A DNA stretch of 64,000 bases from Veillonellales bacterium (GCA_039680175.1 JBDKTO010000041.1:1-64000); one strand, 5' to 3'; shown: positions 47,926-58,006, counted from the first letter of the stretch. Numbers and translations are program-made. Notes: generated by a model not told the origin, from the letters alone.

Positions 47926-50637
47926 TCACCCCCTCTGTCTCGGTTCCGCTCTTTTTCCCAGGACTTCATGAATACTCTCCAGCAGTCTGAGCCGGTCAAA
48001 CTTATACTCATAGATATCAAATCCCGCCCGCAGACCTTTGTCCCTATTTACCTCGCCGGTTAAAGAAGTAAGAGCAATCACCGGCAGCTGCCGCAGTTTT
48101 TCATCGGCACGAATGGCCCGCACTAACTCAAATCCATTCATAAGCGGCATTTCGATGTCGCTGATAACCACATCTACCCGGGATTGCCGCAACTTTTCCA
48201 ATGCCTGGCGGCCATTTTCAGCCGAAAGCACCTCATATCCGTCACTTTCCAGATAACTTTTGACTACTTTCAAAAAGAACGGCGTATCTTCCACCAGCAA
48301 TATAGTATTTTTTTTCTCTGCCGCCCCTTGGCCTTCATCTCGCTGAATCGGACGATGGTAATATTCCGGTGCGGCCTTAGCAAATAGTTCATGTATATTC
48401 AATAAGGTGACCACCGTGCCGTTAATCATTGCCGACCCCAGGATACCGGTGCCGCAAACCCCGTCTTTATCCAGAGACACCTGGGTATATAAGGCATCTT
48501 CAATTTTTTCAGCAAGAATTCCCACTGTATACTTCACCAATTTTGGCAGGATAATATAGACTTTGTCCAGATGATTCTTTTTCCGTGAAAGCGGTAAATG
48601 ATGCTCCGGCCGTATGACCCGGATTGTCTGCCCCTGGTAAAAAATATAATATCTTGAACCAATTTTTTGCAGCCGAGATACTTCTGTTGCTACAATCCGG
48701 GACACCATTGCCAAATCCAAGCCCAGTGTTTCACCGCCGGAACAATTAAACAGCAGCAAATATTGTTTTTCTGCCCCAATAGGTTTCATCGCATCGTTAG
48801 CCGCCAAAGAAGTATCCTGGATAAAGGAAATTCCGGCGCGGCGCCGGATTCTTTCAGTATCTAGAATCATTGAAATGCTGCCGTCGCCCAGTACTGTCAC
48901 GCCGGAATACAAGCCGCAATTTCCCAGTACCGTTGAAAGGGGTTTTACCAGAATTTCTTCCGTGTCGTAAACCGAATCAACAACCAGCCCATAGACCATG
49001 CTGCCTGCCTTGATCACCAATACACGCAGCAGCTGCTCCGTATTGGCAAAGGCTTTAACGGCAGCTGCTGCCGGCGGCGTTTCTCCCGCAAGTATATCCG
49101 CCAGTCTGACCAAAGGAAACAGTCGTCCCCGCAGACGCAGAACCGGCCGGTTCTGTACCACTTCAACTCTTTTTTCACCGGTTTCGCCTGGCTGGATCAG
49201 CAGCAGCTCCCGGACATTCGCCTGAGGAATGACAAATGATTTACCATCCACAGCCACGATAAAAGCAGAAATAATGGCCAATGTTAACGGTAAAATCAAG
49301 CGGAAAGTAGTTCCCTTCCCCGGATCGGAAAAGACCTCAATCTTGCCGCCGAGTTTTTCAATGTTGGTCTTTACCACATCCATCCCTACGCCACGACCGG
49401 AAATATCGGTAATTTCCTCCGCCGTTGAAAATCCGGGAGTCATAATCAGATTTATGATATCGGCCTCATCCAAAGCCTTGCTCTCATTTTCACCTATCAG
49501 CCCTTTTTGCACCGCCTTGGCTCTCACTTTTTCCACATCAATGCCGGCGCCGTCGTCACAAACATCCACCAGCACTCTGCCGCTTTCGTGGTAAGCGTGC
49601 AATACCAGAGAACCGGGGATTGGCTTATGCTTCTCTGCCCGGATTTCCGCCGTCTCTATGCCATGATCCAGGGCATTTCGCACTAAATGGGTCAGGGGAT
49701 CAACCAAGGCCTCAATCAACGAACGATCCAGCTCTACCTCCAGGCCCTGCATCGTCAGGTCAACTTCCTTATTTACTTTATGGGACAGATCTCGGACAAT
49801 GCGGGGGAATTTATTAAACACATTGGCAATAGGCTGCATCCTGGTTTGCATAACCTTTTTTTGCAGGTTGGTGGTCAGTTCGTCAATACTTCTGGCTACC
49901 AATTCCAGCTGAGGAACCCGGTCGCCGTTTTCCTGGGAAATCCGCAGCAGCTGGTTGCGCCGCAGCACCATTTCTCCCGCCAAATTCAGCAAGTCGTTCA
50001 GCAAGCCCACATTCACCCGGATACTGTCTTTCACCATGATTTCCCGGGGAGGTACGGCATCCTTCCTGGCAACCGGTACCGCCGCATTATCCTCCTTTAC
50101 GACAGCCCGCTGGGACGATTTGTCGCAATGAGCGGCAGGATCCTCCCTTTTTTCTAAAACCGGCGCATCGTTACTCGTTAACTGATTCCATACGTCCCAG
50201 ACTGAAAAAAGCCCGGATTGATCAACCGGCTTCGTTTGTGGTACTGCTAAAAATCTTTTGATAGCGGCGACCTGCTCGGTAATATCGTATTTTTCACCAG
50301 CGGCCGGCGACATGTTGATGAGTTTCTTCAGCATGTCGCCGGCCGACAGCATAGCATCTATCATTTCAGAGTTGACTTTCAGTCTATGTTCACGAAACTC
50401 GCCAAATAAATTTTCCAGGCAATGAGACAACTCTACAATTTTATTGAGTCCAAAAAAGCCGGCAGTACCCTTAATGCTGTGGGCGGCACGAAAAATTTCG
50501 TTGATAGTACCGTCATCCTCTTCTCCTTCTTCCAAGCGCAACAGACCTGCCTCGATTGTCTCAAGATGAGCCTTTGCTTCCGTGACAAATTCTTTTAAAA
50601 GCTCACTGTCCGTTTCCAACTCCATCACCTGCCGCAT
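47926..50637 (-). CDS. CheA-type hybrid histidine kinase with two CheW-like domains and receiver
   Basis: 903 residues. Hpt domain with phospho-histidine H53 (AAHSIKGTAGFFG); a linker without an obvious P2 domain; dimerisation P3 (~200-265); ATPase with LVRNALDHGIE, DDGAGID, TDISGRGVGMDVV and GKGTTFRLILPLTLAI; a first CheW-like domain (~470-605); a second one (~640-770, QYLLLFNCSGGETLGLDLAMVSRI); and a receiver (~785-895, phospho-acceptor in VVISDIEMPLMNG). This matches WspE/FrzE-like CheA-receiver fusions, with an extra CheW-like domain that could replace a separate adaptor. It follows the chemoreceptor gene by 10 bp. The exact start is uncertain; neither ATG (50637, 50625) has a strong ribosome site. 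Confidence 0.93.
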   Translation of the reverse strand: MRQVMELETDSELLKEFVTEAKAHLETIEAGLLRLEEGEEDDGTINEIFRAAHSIKGTAGFFGLNKIVELSHCLENLFGEFREHRLKVNSEMIDAMLSAGDMLKKLINMSPAAGEKYDITEQVAAIKRFLAVPQTKPVDQSGLFSVWDVWNQLTSNDAPVLEKREDPAAHCDKSSQRAVVKEDNAAVPVARKDAVPPREIMVKDSIRVNVGLLNDLLNLAGEMVLRRNQLLRISQENGDRVPQLELVARSIDELTTNLQKKVMQTRMQPIANVFNKFPRIVRDLSHKVNKEVDLTMQGLEVELDRSLIEALVDPLTHLVRNALDHGIETAEIRAEKHKPIPGSLVLHAYHESGRVLVDVCDDGAGIDVEKVRAKAVQKGLIGENESKALDEADIINLIMTPGFSTAEEITDISGRGVGMDVVKTNIEKLGGKIEVFSDPGKGTTFRLILPLTLAIISAFIVAVDGKSFVIPQANVRELLLIQPGETGEKRVEVVQNRPVLRLRGRLFPLVRLADILAGETPPAAAAVKAFANTEQLLRVLVIKAGSMVYGLVVDSVYDTEEILVKPLSTVLGNCGLYSGVTVLGDGSISMILDTERIRRRAGISFIQDTSLAANDAMKPIGAEKQYLLLFNCSGGETLGLDLAMVSRIVATEVSRLQKIGSRYYIFYQGQTIRVIRPEHHLPLSRKKNHLDKVYIILPKLVKYTVGILAEKIEDALYTQVSLDKDGVCGTGILGSAMINGTVVTLLNIHELFAKAAPEYYHRPIQRDEGQGAAEKKNTILLVEDTPFFLKVVKSYLESDGYEVLSAENGRQALEKLRQSRVDVVISDIEMPLMNGFELVRAIRADEKLRQLPVIALTSLTGEVNRDKGLRAGFDIYEYKFDRLRLLESIHEVLGKRAEPRQRG

Positions 50638-50647
50638 CCGGGATTTT

Positions 50648-52849
50648 TCATGCCTTAAATCTTCCTATTAGCTCTTTCAGTTGATTTGCCAGCTCGCCCG
50701 ATTCATGAGCACTCTCGCTCACCTGGGAAGCTTTTGTCGCCGTGTCGCCAATCGCCTTATCGGTCTCCTGCATACTCAGGGAAATATCCTGAGTCCCTTT
50801 AGCAATTTCCTGAGTCGCCTGAGAAATATTATTCATAATGGACTCCATTTCACCCATGCTGCGTGCTACCTCGTCCGCTTTCTGCGAAATTTCCGCATTG
50901 GTATGAACCATAGCTTCCACGCCGCCGGCCGCTTCCGCCGCATTCTGTGAAACCCGCTGAGTCTTGTCGGCAATAGCGGTCACTTCCCGGCTGATCGTCG
51001 TCACATCACCGGTGCTCGACTCAGGCTTCTCCGTACCTTCCGTTGCCGGTTCGCCGACAGCCGCTGCAATCGTCTGAGTAATATCCATGGTCTCCGCAAT
51101 TACTTCGGTAATTTTTCCGACTACGGTCACCGCTTCCCCCATATCATTTTGCATCTCTTCAATTTGCTGCCCGATCCGTCCGGCTTCCTCGGTGGTCCGT
51201 TTTGACAATTCCTTGACTTCCCCCGCCACTACGGCAAAACCTTTTCCGGCTTCACCGGCACCGGCCGCCTCAATCGTGGCATTCAGAGCCAGCATATTGG
51301 TCTGTTCGGCAATATTGCGGATTACAGCCACGATTTTGCTGATTTGTTTCGATGAGGCACTTAATCTTTGGATCATATCGTTAGTTTCCTGAGAACGAAT
51401 TTTTGCTTCTGCTGTAATAGCGATGGAATGTTTGCAGGACGATGCCACCTCCTGGGCAAAAACCGATACTTGCTGAATGCTTTGGGAAACTTCATTGATT
51501 ACAGTACTAACCTCTTTTACGTCCCGCTCCACACTTTCCGATGCCTCCGCCGCTTTTTTCGCGGCAGACGACATTTCTTTGGCCCGCAGGGAAACGGATT
51601 CCACGCTGTGACTGGCCTGCTCCGTTGAACTGGCGTTTTCCTCCGTTCCTGCCGATATTTGCTCTACCGAAGCGCTTACCATGCCCACCGTGGCACTCAT
51701 TTCCTGGCTGTTGGCCGCTACAGTTGATGCAATATCAATCAGCTTATTGGAACTGCCCTGCAGCTGCACGGTGGAATGATAAATGTCATTGAGCATTTCC
51801 CGCAAATCACCAACCATTTTGTTAAATCCGGCGGCAAGCCGGGAAATCTCGTCCTCTCCCTGAACTTCTGCCTGGACCGTAAGATCGCCGTTTGCCAGCA
51901 ATGCCACCTGCTGCTCCAATTTTTCCAACGGTCCTGTAATGCGGCGCGCTACAATAAAGGTTACGCCGATTACCAGCAAAATCGACACCAAAGCGATGGC
52001 AATAAACAACTCCCTTAAATAAACCAGAGGCTGAAAAACAACCGCCTGATCCACATTAATACACAGCGTCCAATGAGTCGACGGTATTTGCTTATATACC
52101 ATAATCATATCTGTGCCGTTTTCTTTAAAATATTGAAAACCCTGTTCTTTTTCCTGAATTTCTTTCGCCACACCGGCAATATCTTTCAACTTCTCTATTT
52201 CAAAAATATTTTTACCCAGCACTGCGGCATCGGGATGAGCCAGGATAAATCCCTTACGATCCGTTAAAAACGCATATCCATGGCCGTCCAGGTTAATATC
52301 CCTGACAATATCCACTAAAGTGTTCAGCATAATATCGCTGCTTACCACACCCCGGATTTGCCCGGACGGTGACCATACAGGCAGCGCGGCCGACACTTCC
52401 AGCTTTTGCGTTTCTTCATCAACGTATGGATCGGTAAATACGGTCCGCTTCTGTTGAATGGCTTCTTTGTACCATATGCGGGTACGGGGATCAAAACCTG
52501 CCGACGGTACCCAGCCGCTTCCGCTGACCAGCTTTCCCTCCGCCGATCCGAAATAAACATCATTTAAATCCTGATCCACGTTTTTATAGCCAGCCAGCAG
52601 GGAAGCCGGTACTTGTCCGTTCCCGGCGGCGGACTGTATGGTCCCCGCGGTATTTTCAACCACTTTTTCTTTCCCAATCAGCCAGCCGTCCAATTTATTG
52701 ACATGAGCACTTGCTGTGGCTGTCATTTGTTTTTCGATGTTTTCAGTTAAACGATCTTTAGTAAAGAAATATCCCGCCGAGGCAGCTGCCAATACTATAA
52801 TTGCCGCTATAGCCGAAAAAACCAATATCATCTTCGTCCTGATACTCAT
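50648..52849 (-). CDS. dCache-type methyl-accepting chemotaxis protein
   Basis: 733 residues from the ATG at 52849, which has AGGAGG 9 nt upstream; the ATG at 52867 contains that site and is probably not used. TM1 near 8-30, a periplasmic double Cache sensor (~35-275, with [39 protein letters not shown] and [15 protein letters not shown]), TM2 near 282-305, HAMP, and a signalling domain with the core [34 protein letters not shown]. Cache domains bind amino acids, organic acids or amines. Its position directly before the CheA hybrid makes it the input of that pathway. The core has [11 protein letters not shown] where [11 protein letters not shown] is usual. Confidence 0.93.
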   Translation of the reverse strand: MSIRTKMILVFSAIAAIIVLAAASAGYFFTKDRLTENIEKQMTATASAHVNKLDGWLIGKEKVVENTAGTIQSAAGNGQVPASLLAGYKNVDQDLNDVYFGSAEGKLVSGSGWVPSAGFDPRTRIWYKEAIQQKRTVFTDPYVDEETQKLEVSAALPVWSPSGQIRGVVSSDIMLNTLVDIVRDINLDGHGYAFLTDRKGFILAHPDAAVLGKNIFEIEKLKDIAGVAKEIQEKEQGFQYFKENGTDMIMVYKQIPSTHWTLCINVDQAVVFQPLVYLRELFIAIALVSILLVIGVTFIVARRITGPLEKLEQQVALLANGDLTVQAEVQGEDEISRLAAGFNKMVGDLREMLNDIYHSTVQLQGSSNKLIDIASTVAANSQEMSATVGMVSASVEQISAGTEENASSTEQASHSVESVSLRAKEMSSAAKKAAEASESVERDVKEVSTVINEVSQSIQQVSVFAQEVASSCKHSIAITAEAKIRSQETNDMIQRLSASSKQISKIVAVIRNIAEQTNMLALNATIEAAGAGEAGKGFAVVAGEVKELSKRTTEEAGRIGQQIEEMQNDMGEAVTVVGKITEVIAETMDITQTIAAAVGEPATEGTEKPESSTGDVTTISREVTAIADKTQRVSQNAAEAAGGVEAMVHTNAEISQKADEVARSMGEMESIMNNISQATQEIAKGTQDISLSMQETDKAIGDTATKASQVSESAHESGELANQLKELIGRFKA

Positions 52850-52883
52850 AACAACAATCCTCCTCATCAGAATTGTAACCTAT

Positions 52884-52900
52884 CTCATCCGACTGATGAG
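52884..52900. promoter_or_regulatory. Small inverted repeat in the WD40-receptor spacer
   Basis: CTCATC-N5-GATGAG lies in the 90-bp gap between the WD40 gene and the chemoreceptor gene. It has no T run, so it could be an operator or RNA processing hairpin. No sigma-28 type promoter is visible in the gap. Confidence 0.3.
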
Positions 52901-52939
52901 AATATTAACGATTCTATACGTCCATTCGACTAATTCTCC

Positions 52940-54754
52940 CTATTTCCTGTCGTTATTTTTGTTCTTTTCCGAAACATTCCAAATTTTAACCGTCCTGTCT
53001 CTGCTGCCGGAAGCTAAATAACGCCCGTCGGGCGACCAGGACAGAGACTGCACCCAGGACGAGTGCTCTTCTCCCCTCAGTATATCCTGCTCCTGCCACT
53101 CTTTGCCCCACACCTTAACCCGGGCATCTTCCCCGCCGGAGGCCAGGTAGCGGCTGTCCGGGGACCAGGCAAGACAAAGCACGCCAAAATAATGGCCGGA
53201 AAGTATGGCTGCATTTTCCCAAGTCGCCGTATCCCATATGCGAATCATTGCATCCCAGCTGCCGGAGGCCAGATAGCAGCCGTCAGGGGACCAAGCCACG
53301 CTGACTACACCGTAAGAATGCCCCGGTAAGCTAAGAAATTCCTGCCATGCTGCCGTATCCCATATTTTTACTGTGGTATCCCGGCTGCCAATGGCTATAT
53401 ATTTCCCGTCCGGCGACCACATCACAGCCTCCAGACCGGCACCCAATATAAAGGTTTTATCTTGGATCCAGGTGCTGGCATTCCATATTACCACTACTCC
53501 GTCCGGGCTGCCAGCTGCCAGCAAAGTTCCATCCGGCGACCAGGCCAGGGAGCGAATACAATTTTTTTGCCCTTTGAGGACAATCGTTTTCTGACCGTCT
53601 AAAAAGCAGCGTACCTGCAAAAGATTCTCTTCGCCGCCTATGGCCAAATACCGGTTATCCGGCGACCAGGCCAGCGTTCTAATCCCGGCATAGCAGTTTT
53701 CAATATCCGGCAATGCTTCTTTGAGTGAATCATCTACTATATCAAGCGCGCCGTTCCACCTGCCAACTGCCAGATACCGGCCGTCCCGGGACCACGCCAC
53801 GCTTTGTATTCCATATAAATATCCGGCTATAGTAACCGACTCCCGGCCTGCTTTTATATCCCATACCTGAATACTGGCGTCCTGGCGGCTCATAGCCAAA
53901 TACAAATTATCCGGCGACCAGGCCACGGCTTCCACTCCGCCGAAGCCGGTAAAAACGGCAGCCGCCTGCCGGGCGGATAGGCTCCACAGCCTGGCTGAGC
54001 CGTCCCAGCTGCCGGACAAAATATATTCTCCGTCCGGCGACCAGACTACGCTTTCCACCGCATTGTCATGACCGCTTAGAACCGTGTCCTCACCGGTACC
54101 CATTTCCCAGAGTCTCAGCTCGTTATCCCAGCCGCCGGATACCAAATAGCGTCCGTTCGGCGACCAGGCTACCGTTCTTATCGGATCTTCCTGTTCTGCC
54201 AATATAAAATTTTTCTGCCAATCCTCTGTGTCCCACAGCCGGATGAGCCCATCCCAGCCGCCTGATACCAAATACAGCCCCGTCGGCGACCAATCAACTG
54301 CATAAACCTGTCCGGTATGGGCGTTAATCGCCGCCGTTTTTCGCCAATTTTCCTGCCGGCTCCAGACGATAATATCGCCAGCCTGTGTTCCGGCAGCCAA
54401 ATAGCAGCTGTCCGGCGACCAGGCCGCGGCTTCCACTCCCGCCGGATGCTCCAGCATCGCCAAGGGCTGCCAGTTGTCTGTATTCCAAATAATAATGCGC
54501 TGATCCCAGCTGCCGGATGATAATAACTTGCCGTCAGGCGAAAATGCCAGACAGCAAACGGCAGCGTCATGCTGTGCCAAAATCGGCAATTCGCTTCCCT
54601 TACGGATATCCAGAATTTTAATGTTGTCATCATTGCTGCCTGATGCCAGATATCGTCCATCGGGCGACCAAGCCAGCGACTGTACCGAATCAAAGTGCAA
54701 ATTCAATACCGGCTGCCGTGGGTTATACTTTCTGTCATCTGCCGAAAAAGACAT
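52940..54754 (-). CDS. WD40-repeat protein, 14 repeats (two beta-propellers)
   Basis: 604 residues made almost entirely of 14 WD40 repeats of about 41 residues, each with a core like VQSLAWSPDGRYLASGSWD and a closing IRIWDT or KIWNV. Fourteen repeats fit two seven-bladed propellers. Repeats 8 and 9 are the most worn (end in DIVDD and QVRC). No signal peptide, membrane segment, kinase, NACHT or other domain is attached, so it is probably a cytoplasmic scaffold. It starts 17 bp after tpsB with GAGG upstream and precedes the chemoreceptor gene, which ties it to both the secretion pore and the signalling genes. The partner proteins are unknown. Confidence 0.93.
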   Translation of the reverse strand: MSFSADDRKYNPRQPVLNLHFDSVQSLAWSPDGRYLASGSNDDNIKILDIRKGSELPILAQHDAAVCCLAFSPDGKLLSSGSWDQRIIIWNTDNWQPLAMLEHPAGVEAAAWSPDSCYLAAGTQAGDIIVWSRQENWRKTAAINAHTGQVYAVDWSPTGLYLVSGGWDGLIRLWDTEDWQKNFILAEQEDPIRTVAWSPNGRYLVSGGWDNELRLWEMGTGEDTVLSGHDNAVESVVWSPDGEYILSGSWDGSARLWSLSARQAAAVFTGFGGVEAVAWSPDNLYLAMSRQDASIQVWDIKAGRESVTIAGYLYGIQSVAWSRDGRYLAVGRWNGALDIVDDSLKEALPDIENCYAGIRTLAWSPDNRYLAIGGEENLLQVRCFLDGQKTIVLKGQKNCIRSLAWSPDGTLLAAGSPDGVVVIWNASTWIQDKTFILGAGLEAVMWSPDGKYIAIGSRDTTVKIWDTAAWQEFLSLPGHSYGVVSVAWSPDGCYLASGSWDAMIRIWDTATWENAAILSGHYFGVLCLAWSPDSRYLASGGEDARVKVWGKEWQEQDILRGEEHSSWVQSLSWSPDGRYLASGSRDRTVKIWNVSEKNKNNDRK

Positions 54755-54771
54755 CCCTAAGCCTCATTCCT

Positions 54772-56466
54772 TTAAAAGCGCTTGGTAACTTGCACCCACA
54801 GCCGTCCGTTCTTATCCGTGTCTGATCTGGCTTCGCCTGAACCGATTTTCCAGGCGTAGTGAACCTTGGCTGTTAAGTTGTTGGACCCTGTCCAAACCAT
54901 GCCCAGCCCTGCGCCCTGAAGCGTACGGTGATTGGCACCTGACCCCGGCAGGGGATCTTTATTAATGGCTACCGAACCAAGATCATAAAAACCGACAAGC
55001 TGAAAACTCCCGGAAGGCCTGTGGGGAATCGGCAAAGACCAATGCAGCTCGCTGCTAAAAAGATAGCCTTTATCCCCGGAAGCCTCTCCCTTAGGATAAG
55101 CCCGAACACCATAAGGTCCGCCCAATGACAATTTTTCCGACGAATCAAGGTTTCTTGTGGCAATCTGACCGTTAAAAACAGAAACCATTGACAGCCGATC
55201 ATTGATATACTGCTGCCGCGCCGTCGTCATATTCCACTTGCCAAAGGAACCGGGAGTCCCCGCCTGCCGGGAATTTGAGTCGCCGGCATGCAGCTTGCCG
55301 CGGCTATAACTTAGTGAATAGCTATTGGCGCCACCTCCTCCCCAGGAATCCATACTGTCCCCATTCAGGGTAAACGCCACGATATCGCTGTGCTTATCGG
55401 TCGTTGTTCCACTTACCGTATCCTGCAATTTTTTATAAGAATAATTGACCTGTCCATATAAATTAGCCATGCGTGAGCGATGAAAAGTACAGTCATAGGC
55501 AATGCTGGTCGTATCGGCTGTACCACTGGCATTGAGACTGGAAAAAACATTTCCCAGTTCATAGTGCATGCGGGAATAATTCAATTCCAGCTTGCCGCCC
55601 TGCACCTGAAAGGGAAGCTGATAGGAAATACTGCCGCTTGCCAGTCCGCCGCCGGTAGTCACGCCATAAAACGAAAACAAATCCCCCTGCTGGGAAGGAT
55701 TAAGAACTGTTACCGACGTGCTGATTTCATTTTTACCGGTAAACCGGTTGCCGTAGTTATCAACGCCGATACTGCCGGAAACGGTTTCTCCCTTAGGATT
55801 AATATCCAGGATAAGGTTGGATGTCCCCGGATTATTCCCCGGTGCCAACGTAGCCTTCGCCTCTACTCCGGCCAAATCCGTCATCAGCCACAACGCTTTA
55901 TCCAAGGCGTCCTTTTCGATATACCGACCGGCTTTTACTGTGCCTAATTCCCTGCTGATAACAGTATCGGATAGTCCGGTTTTCTTGCGGACAATGATTT
56001 GATCATACCGTCCGACAATAACGGCGATCTCAGCGATACCATTTTCCAGCCGCTGTGCCGGCACATAGGCCCGGGCCATCATATAGCCGCGGCGATGATA
56101 ATAGTCCGTAATACGACCGGCAAGCTTCTCCAGATCGGCAAGGGAAACTTGCTCGCCTGTGCCGTCGGCGATAAGCCTCAGCAATTCCGTCTCACTAAAT
56201 ACAGTTTGTCCGGTGATGCGAAATCCTTTTACCGGGAACCTTTCCCCGCGATCGCCTTGAATCGGCGGCCGGTAAGCTTCTTCAATCTGAATTTTTTCTT
56301 CTTGTTTTTGAGGTAAGTTCAGTTCCGGTCGTTTTAATTCCTCCAAAGTTTTTCCGGCATCAGGAGCTTCCGCGGCCAATGCTGCCACCGGACTGAGAAG
56401 ACAAAACACCGAAAGCGCTGCCCCGCAGACTTTCGTTCGCTTGTCTCTGGTGCGCTGCTTGGACAA
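54772..56466 (-). CDS. TpsB/ShlB-family outer-membrane secretion pore
   Basis: 564 residues from a TTG at 56466 with GGAAGG 8 nt upstream. A longer frame to 56577 would start inside the terminator of the preceding gene and add a hydrophobic stretch before the real signal peptide. Signal peptide VCGAALSVFCLLSPVAALA/AEA; then a POTRA domain (VKGFRITGQTVFSETELLRLI ... YYHRRGYMMARAYVPAQRL, with the POTRA_2 type G-Y-x-x-A pattern), a linker, and a 16-strand barrel with the L6-loop-type segment GGPYGVRAYPKGEASGDKGYL and a C-terminal strand ending VTKRF, an outer-membrane insertion signal. It should export a TpsA protein. No tpsA adjoins it; the giant adhesin 34 kb away is the obvious candidate. Confidence 0.93.
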   Translation of the reverse strand: MSKQRTRDKRTKVCGAALSVFCLLSPVAALAAEAPDAGKTLEELKRPELNLPQKQEEKIQIEEAYRPPIQGDRGERFPVKGFRITGQTVFSETELLRLIADGTGEQVSLADLEKLAGRITDYYHRRGYMMARAYVPAQRLENGIAEIAVIVGRYDQIIVRKKTGLSDTVISRELGTVKAGRYIEKDALDKALWLMTDLAGVEAKATLAPGNNPGTSNLILDINPKGETVSGSIGVDNYGNRFTGKNEISTSVTVLNPSQQGDLFSFYGVTTGGGLASGSISYQLPFQVQGGKLELNYSRMHYELGNVFSSLNASGTADTTSIAYDCTFHRSRMANLYGQVNYSYKKLQDTVSGTTTDKHSDIVAFTLNGDSMDSWGGGGANSYSLSYSRGKLHAGDSNSRQAGTPGSFGKWNMTTARQQYINDRLSMVSVFNGQIATRNLDSSEKLSLGGPYGVRAYPKGEASGDKGYLFSSELHWSLPIPHRPSGSFQLVGFYDLGSVAINKDPLPGSGANHRTLQGAGLGMVWTGSNNLTAKVHYAWKIGSGEARSDTDKNGRLWVQVTKRF

Positions 56467-56530
56467 AAAGAATCCCTTCCTTCTAAAAATTCGCGTACTG
56501 TTTTTACAATAACTTATTATAGACACTAAA

Positions 56531-56554
56531 ACAATCACCCATTTGGGTGATTGT
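56531..56554 (-). terminator. Terminator after the GDT1-type transporter gene
   Basis: ACAATCACCC and GGGTGATTGT are perfect 10-bp arms around a 4-nt loop; on the minus strand TTTT follows. It lies 46 bp after the transporter stop and separates that unit from tpsB. Confidence 0.7.
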
Positions 56555-56599
56555 CTAGGTTTTAACAAAAAAAGCACGGTTTATCCCCTGTGGGGAAAT

Positions 56600-57274
56600 T
56601 TATTTTTCCGGATGAACTTCCGGTTCTGCCTTTTTTGTTTCCATTTTGGCTGCCAGATAAATCAGCGCAATGATGGCAGCCACACTGCCAAGCATGACCG
56701 GCATGGTTAATAGCGGCTTAGGAATGGATTCATACAAACCGAAAACGCCGAACAGAATGAAAATAATCGCTGCCGTCCATTTTACCACTCTCTCGGGAAT
56801 TCGTTTGCCCAAAACTATGCCTATCAGGATCCCGATTCCATCGGCAAGCATCATGCCGGTCGTCGTACCCAGCCAGACCGGAAGAATCGTATTAAACTGA
56901 GCCGCAAGAGCAACCGTTGCTAACTGTGTTTTGTCCCCCATTTCCGCCATGAAAAAAGCGATAGTCACTGTCCAAAAAGGGCTGTATTGCGCAGCACGCT
57001 CTTCCCCGTTCAGTTCATCGCCCCGGATGGTCCAGAGGCCGAACAGGATAAAAGAACCGGCGGCAGCAATTTGTATATACTGCATCGAAATAAAATGAGT
57101 GAGATAGTTTCCTACCACCACGGCCAGCAAATGGTTTACCACCGTAGCCGCGAATACCCCCCACATAACGGTCTGCCACCGGTACCGGGTGGCAAACGCC
57201 ATGGCCAGAAGCTGGGTTTTGTCCCCCATTTCCGCCAGCACTACAAAAATAAAAGCTGTGATAAAAGCTGTCAT
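56600..57274 (-). CDS. GDT1/TMEM165-family (UPF0016) cation transporter
   Basis: 224 residues with two homologous halves, each carrying the family signature: LAEMGDKTQLLAMAFATRY near the start and MAEMGDKTQLATVALAAQF in the middle. Six to seven membrane segments are visible. Family members move Mn2+ (bacterial exporters such as MneA) or Ca2+ across membranes, so a manganese export role is likely. It lies 60 bp after ktrA in the same direction with AAAGGAGG before the ATG. No manganese riboswitch fits in that short gap. Confidence 0.92.
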   Translation of the reverse strand: MTAFITAFIFVVLAEMGDKTQLLAMAFATRYRWQTVMWGVFAATVVNHLLAVVVGNYLTHFISMQYIQIAAAGSFILFGLWTIRGDELNGEERAAQYSPFWTVTIAFFMAEMGDKTQLATVALAAQFNTILPVWLGTTTGMMLADGIGILIGIVLGKRIPERVVKWTAAIIFILFGVFGLYESIPKPLLTMPVMLGSVAAIIALIYLAAKMETKKAEPEVHPEK

Positions 57275-57334
57275 TGTTCCTCCTTTGCAATAGCTGTGAT
57301 TCCATATTACATCCTCCCAGCCATAAAAATCGAC

Positions 57335-57994
57335 CTAAGAATGAGCGTCTTCAAACCGCTGTATACCCAAACTATCCCCAACCAGGATTAACTTATCCTC
57401 CGGCATGAATTTTTCCATCGGGTCCGGTGAAAGCAGCAGTTTATCTTTGCGTCTTATCGCAATAACCGTAATTCCATATTTACTCCGCAAATCAGCTTCC
57501 ACCAAGTTGCTGGTCACTAATTTAGCAGGAACTTCCACCTCGATGATTCCTAAATCCGGTGCAAGCTCAAAATAGTCAATTACATTGGCTGATAATAAAT
57601 TATGGCCAATGCGCCGCCCCATATCCCGTTCCGGAAACACTACCCGATCCGCCCCTATTTTTTCCAGCATCCTGCCGTGCAAAACACTGTCCGCCTTGGC
57701 AATAATATAAGGGACACCAATTTCTTTTAACAGCAGCACCGTTAAAACACTGGCCTGCACATCATGTCCTATAGCTACAATCACAATGTCAAAATTACGA
57801 ATGCCAAGAGATTTTAAAACATTCTCATCGGTTGTATCGGCAACAACCGCGTGGGTAAAACTATCCGACAATTTTTGGATGCGATCATGATTCGAATCTA
57901 CCACCAATACTTCATGCCCCGCCTTAGATAAAGTTGTCGCAACACTTGTCCCGAATCTTCCTACGCCAATCACTGCATATTGTTTCTTTTTCAT
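57335..57994 (-). CDS. ktrA: Potassium uptake regulatory subunit (KtrA/TrkA, RCK)
   Basis: 219 residues: an RCK-N Rossmann domain (YAVIGVGRFGTSVATTLSKAGHEVLVVD, VVADTTDE, IVAIGHDVQASVL) and an RCK-C domain (~135-219). This is the cytoplasmic gating ring of a Ktr potassium transporter, which binds ATP/ADP and in many species c-di-AMP in the RCK-C part. It follows the membrane subunit by 12 bp and is translated with it. Confidence 0.93.
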   Translation of the reverse strand: MKKKQYAVIGVGRFGTSVATTLSKAGHEVLVVDSNHDRIQKLSDSFTHAVVADTTDENVLKSLGIRNFDIVIVAIGHDVQASVLTVLLLKEIGVPYIIAKADSVLHGRMLEKIGADRVVFPERDMGRRIGHNLLSANVIDYFELAPDLGIIEVEVPAKLVTSNLVEADLRSKYGITVIAIRRKDKLLLSPDPMEKFMPEDKLILVGDSLGIQRFEDAHS

Positions 57995-58006
57995 TGATAT
58001 CCCTCC

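Noticed and set aside
56467-56577. N-terminal extension of the TpsB frame to 56577
   Set aside because: It begins inside or next to the terminator hairpin of the preceding gene, lacks a ribosome site, and would put a second hydrophobic stretch before the real signal peptide.
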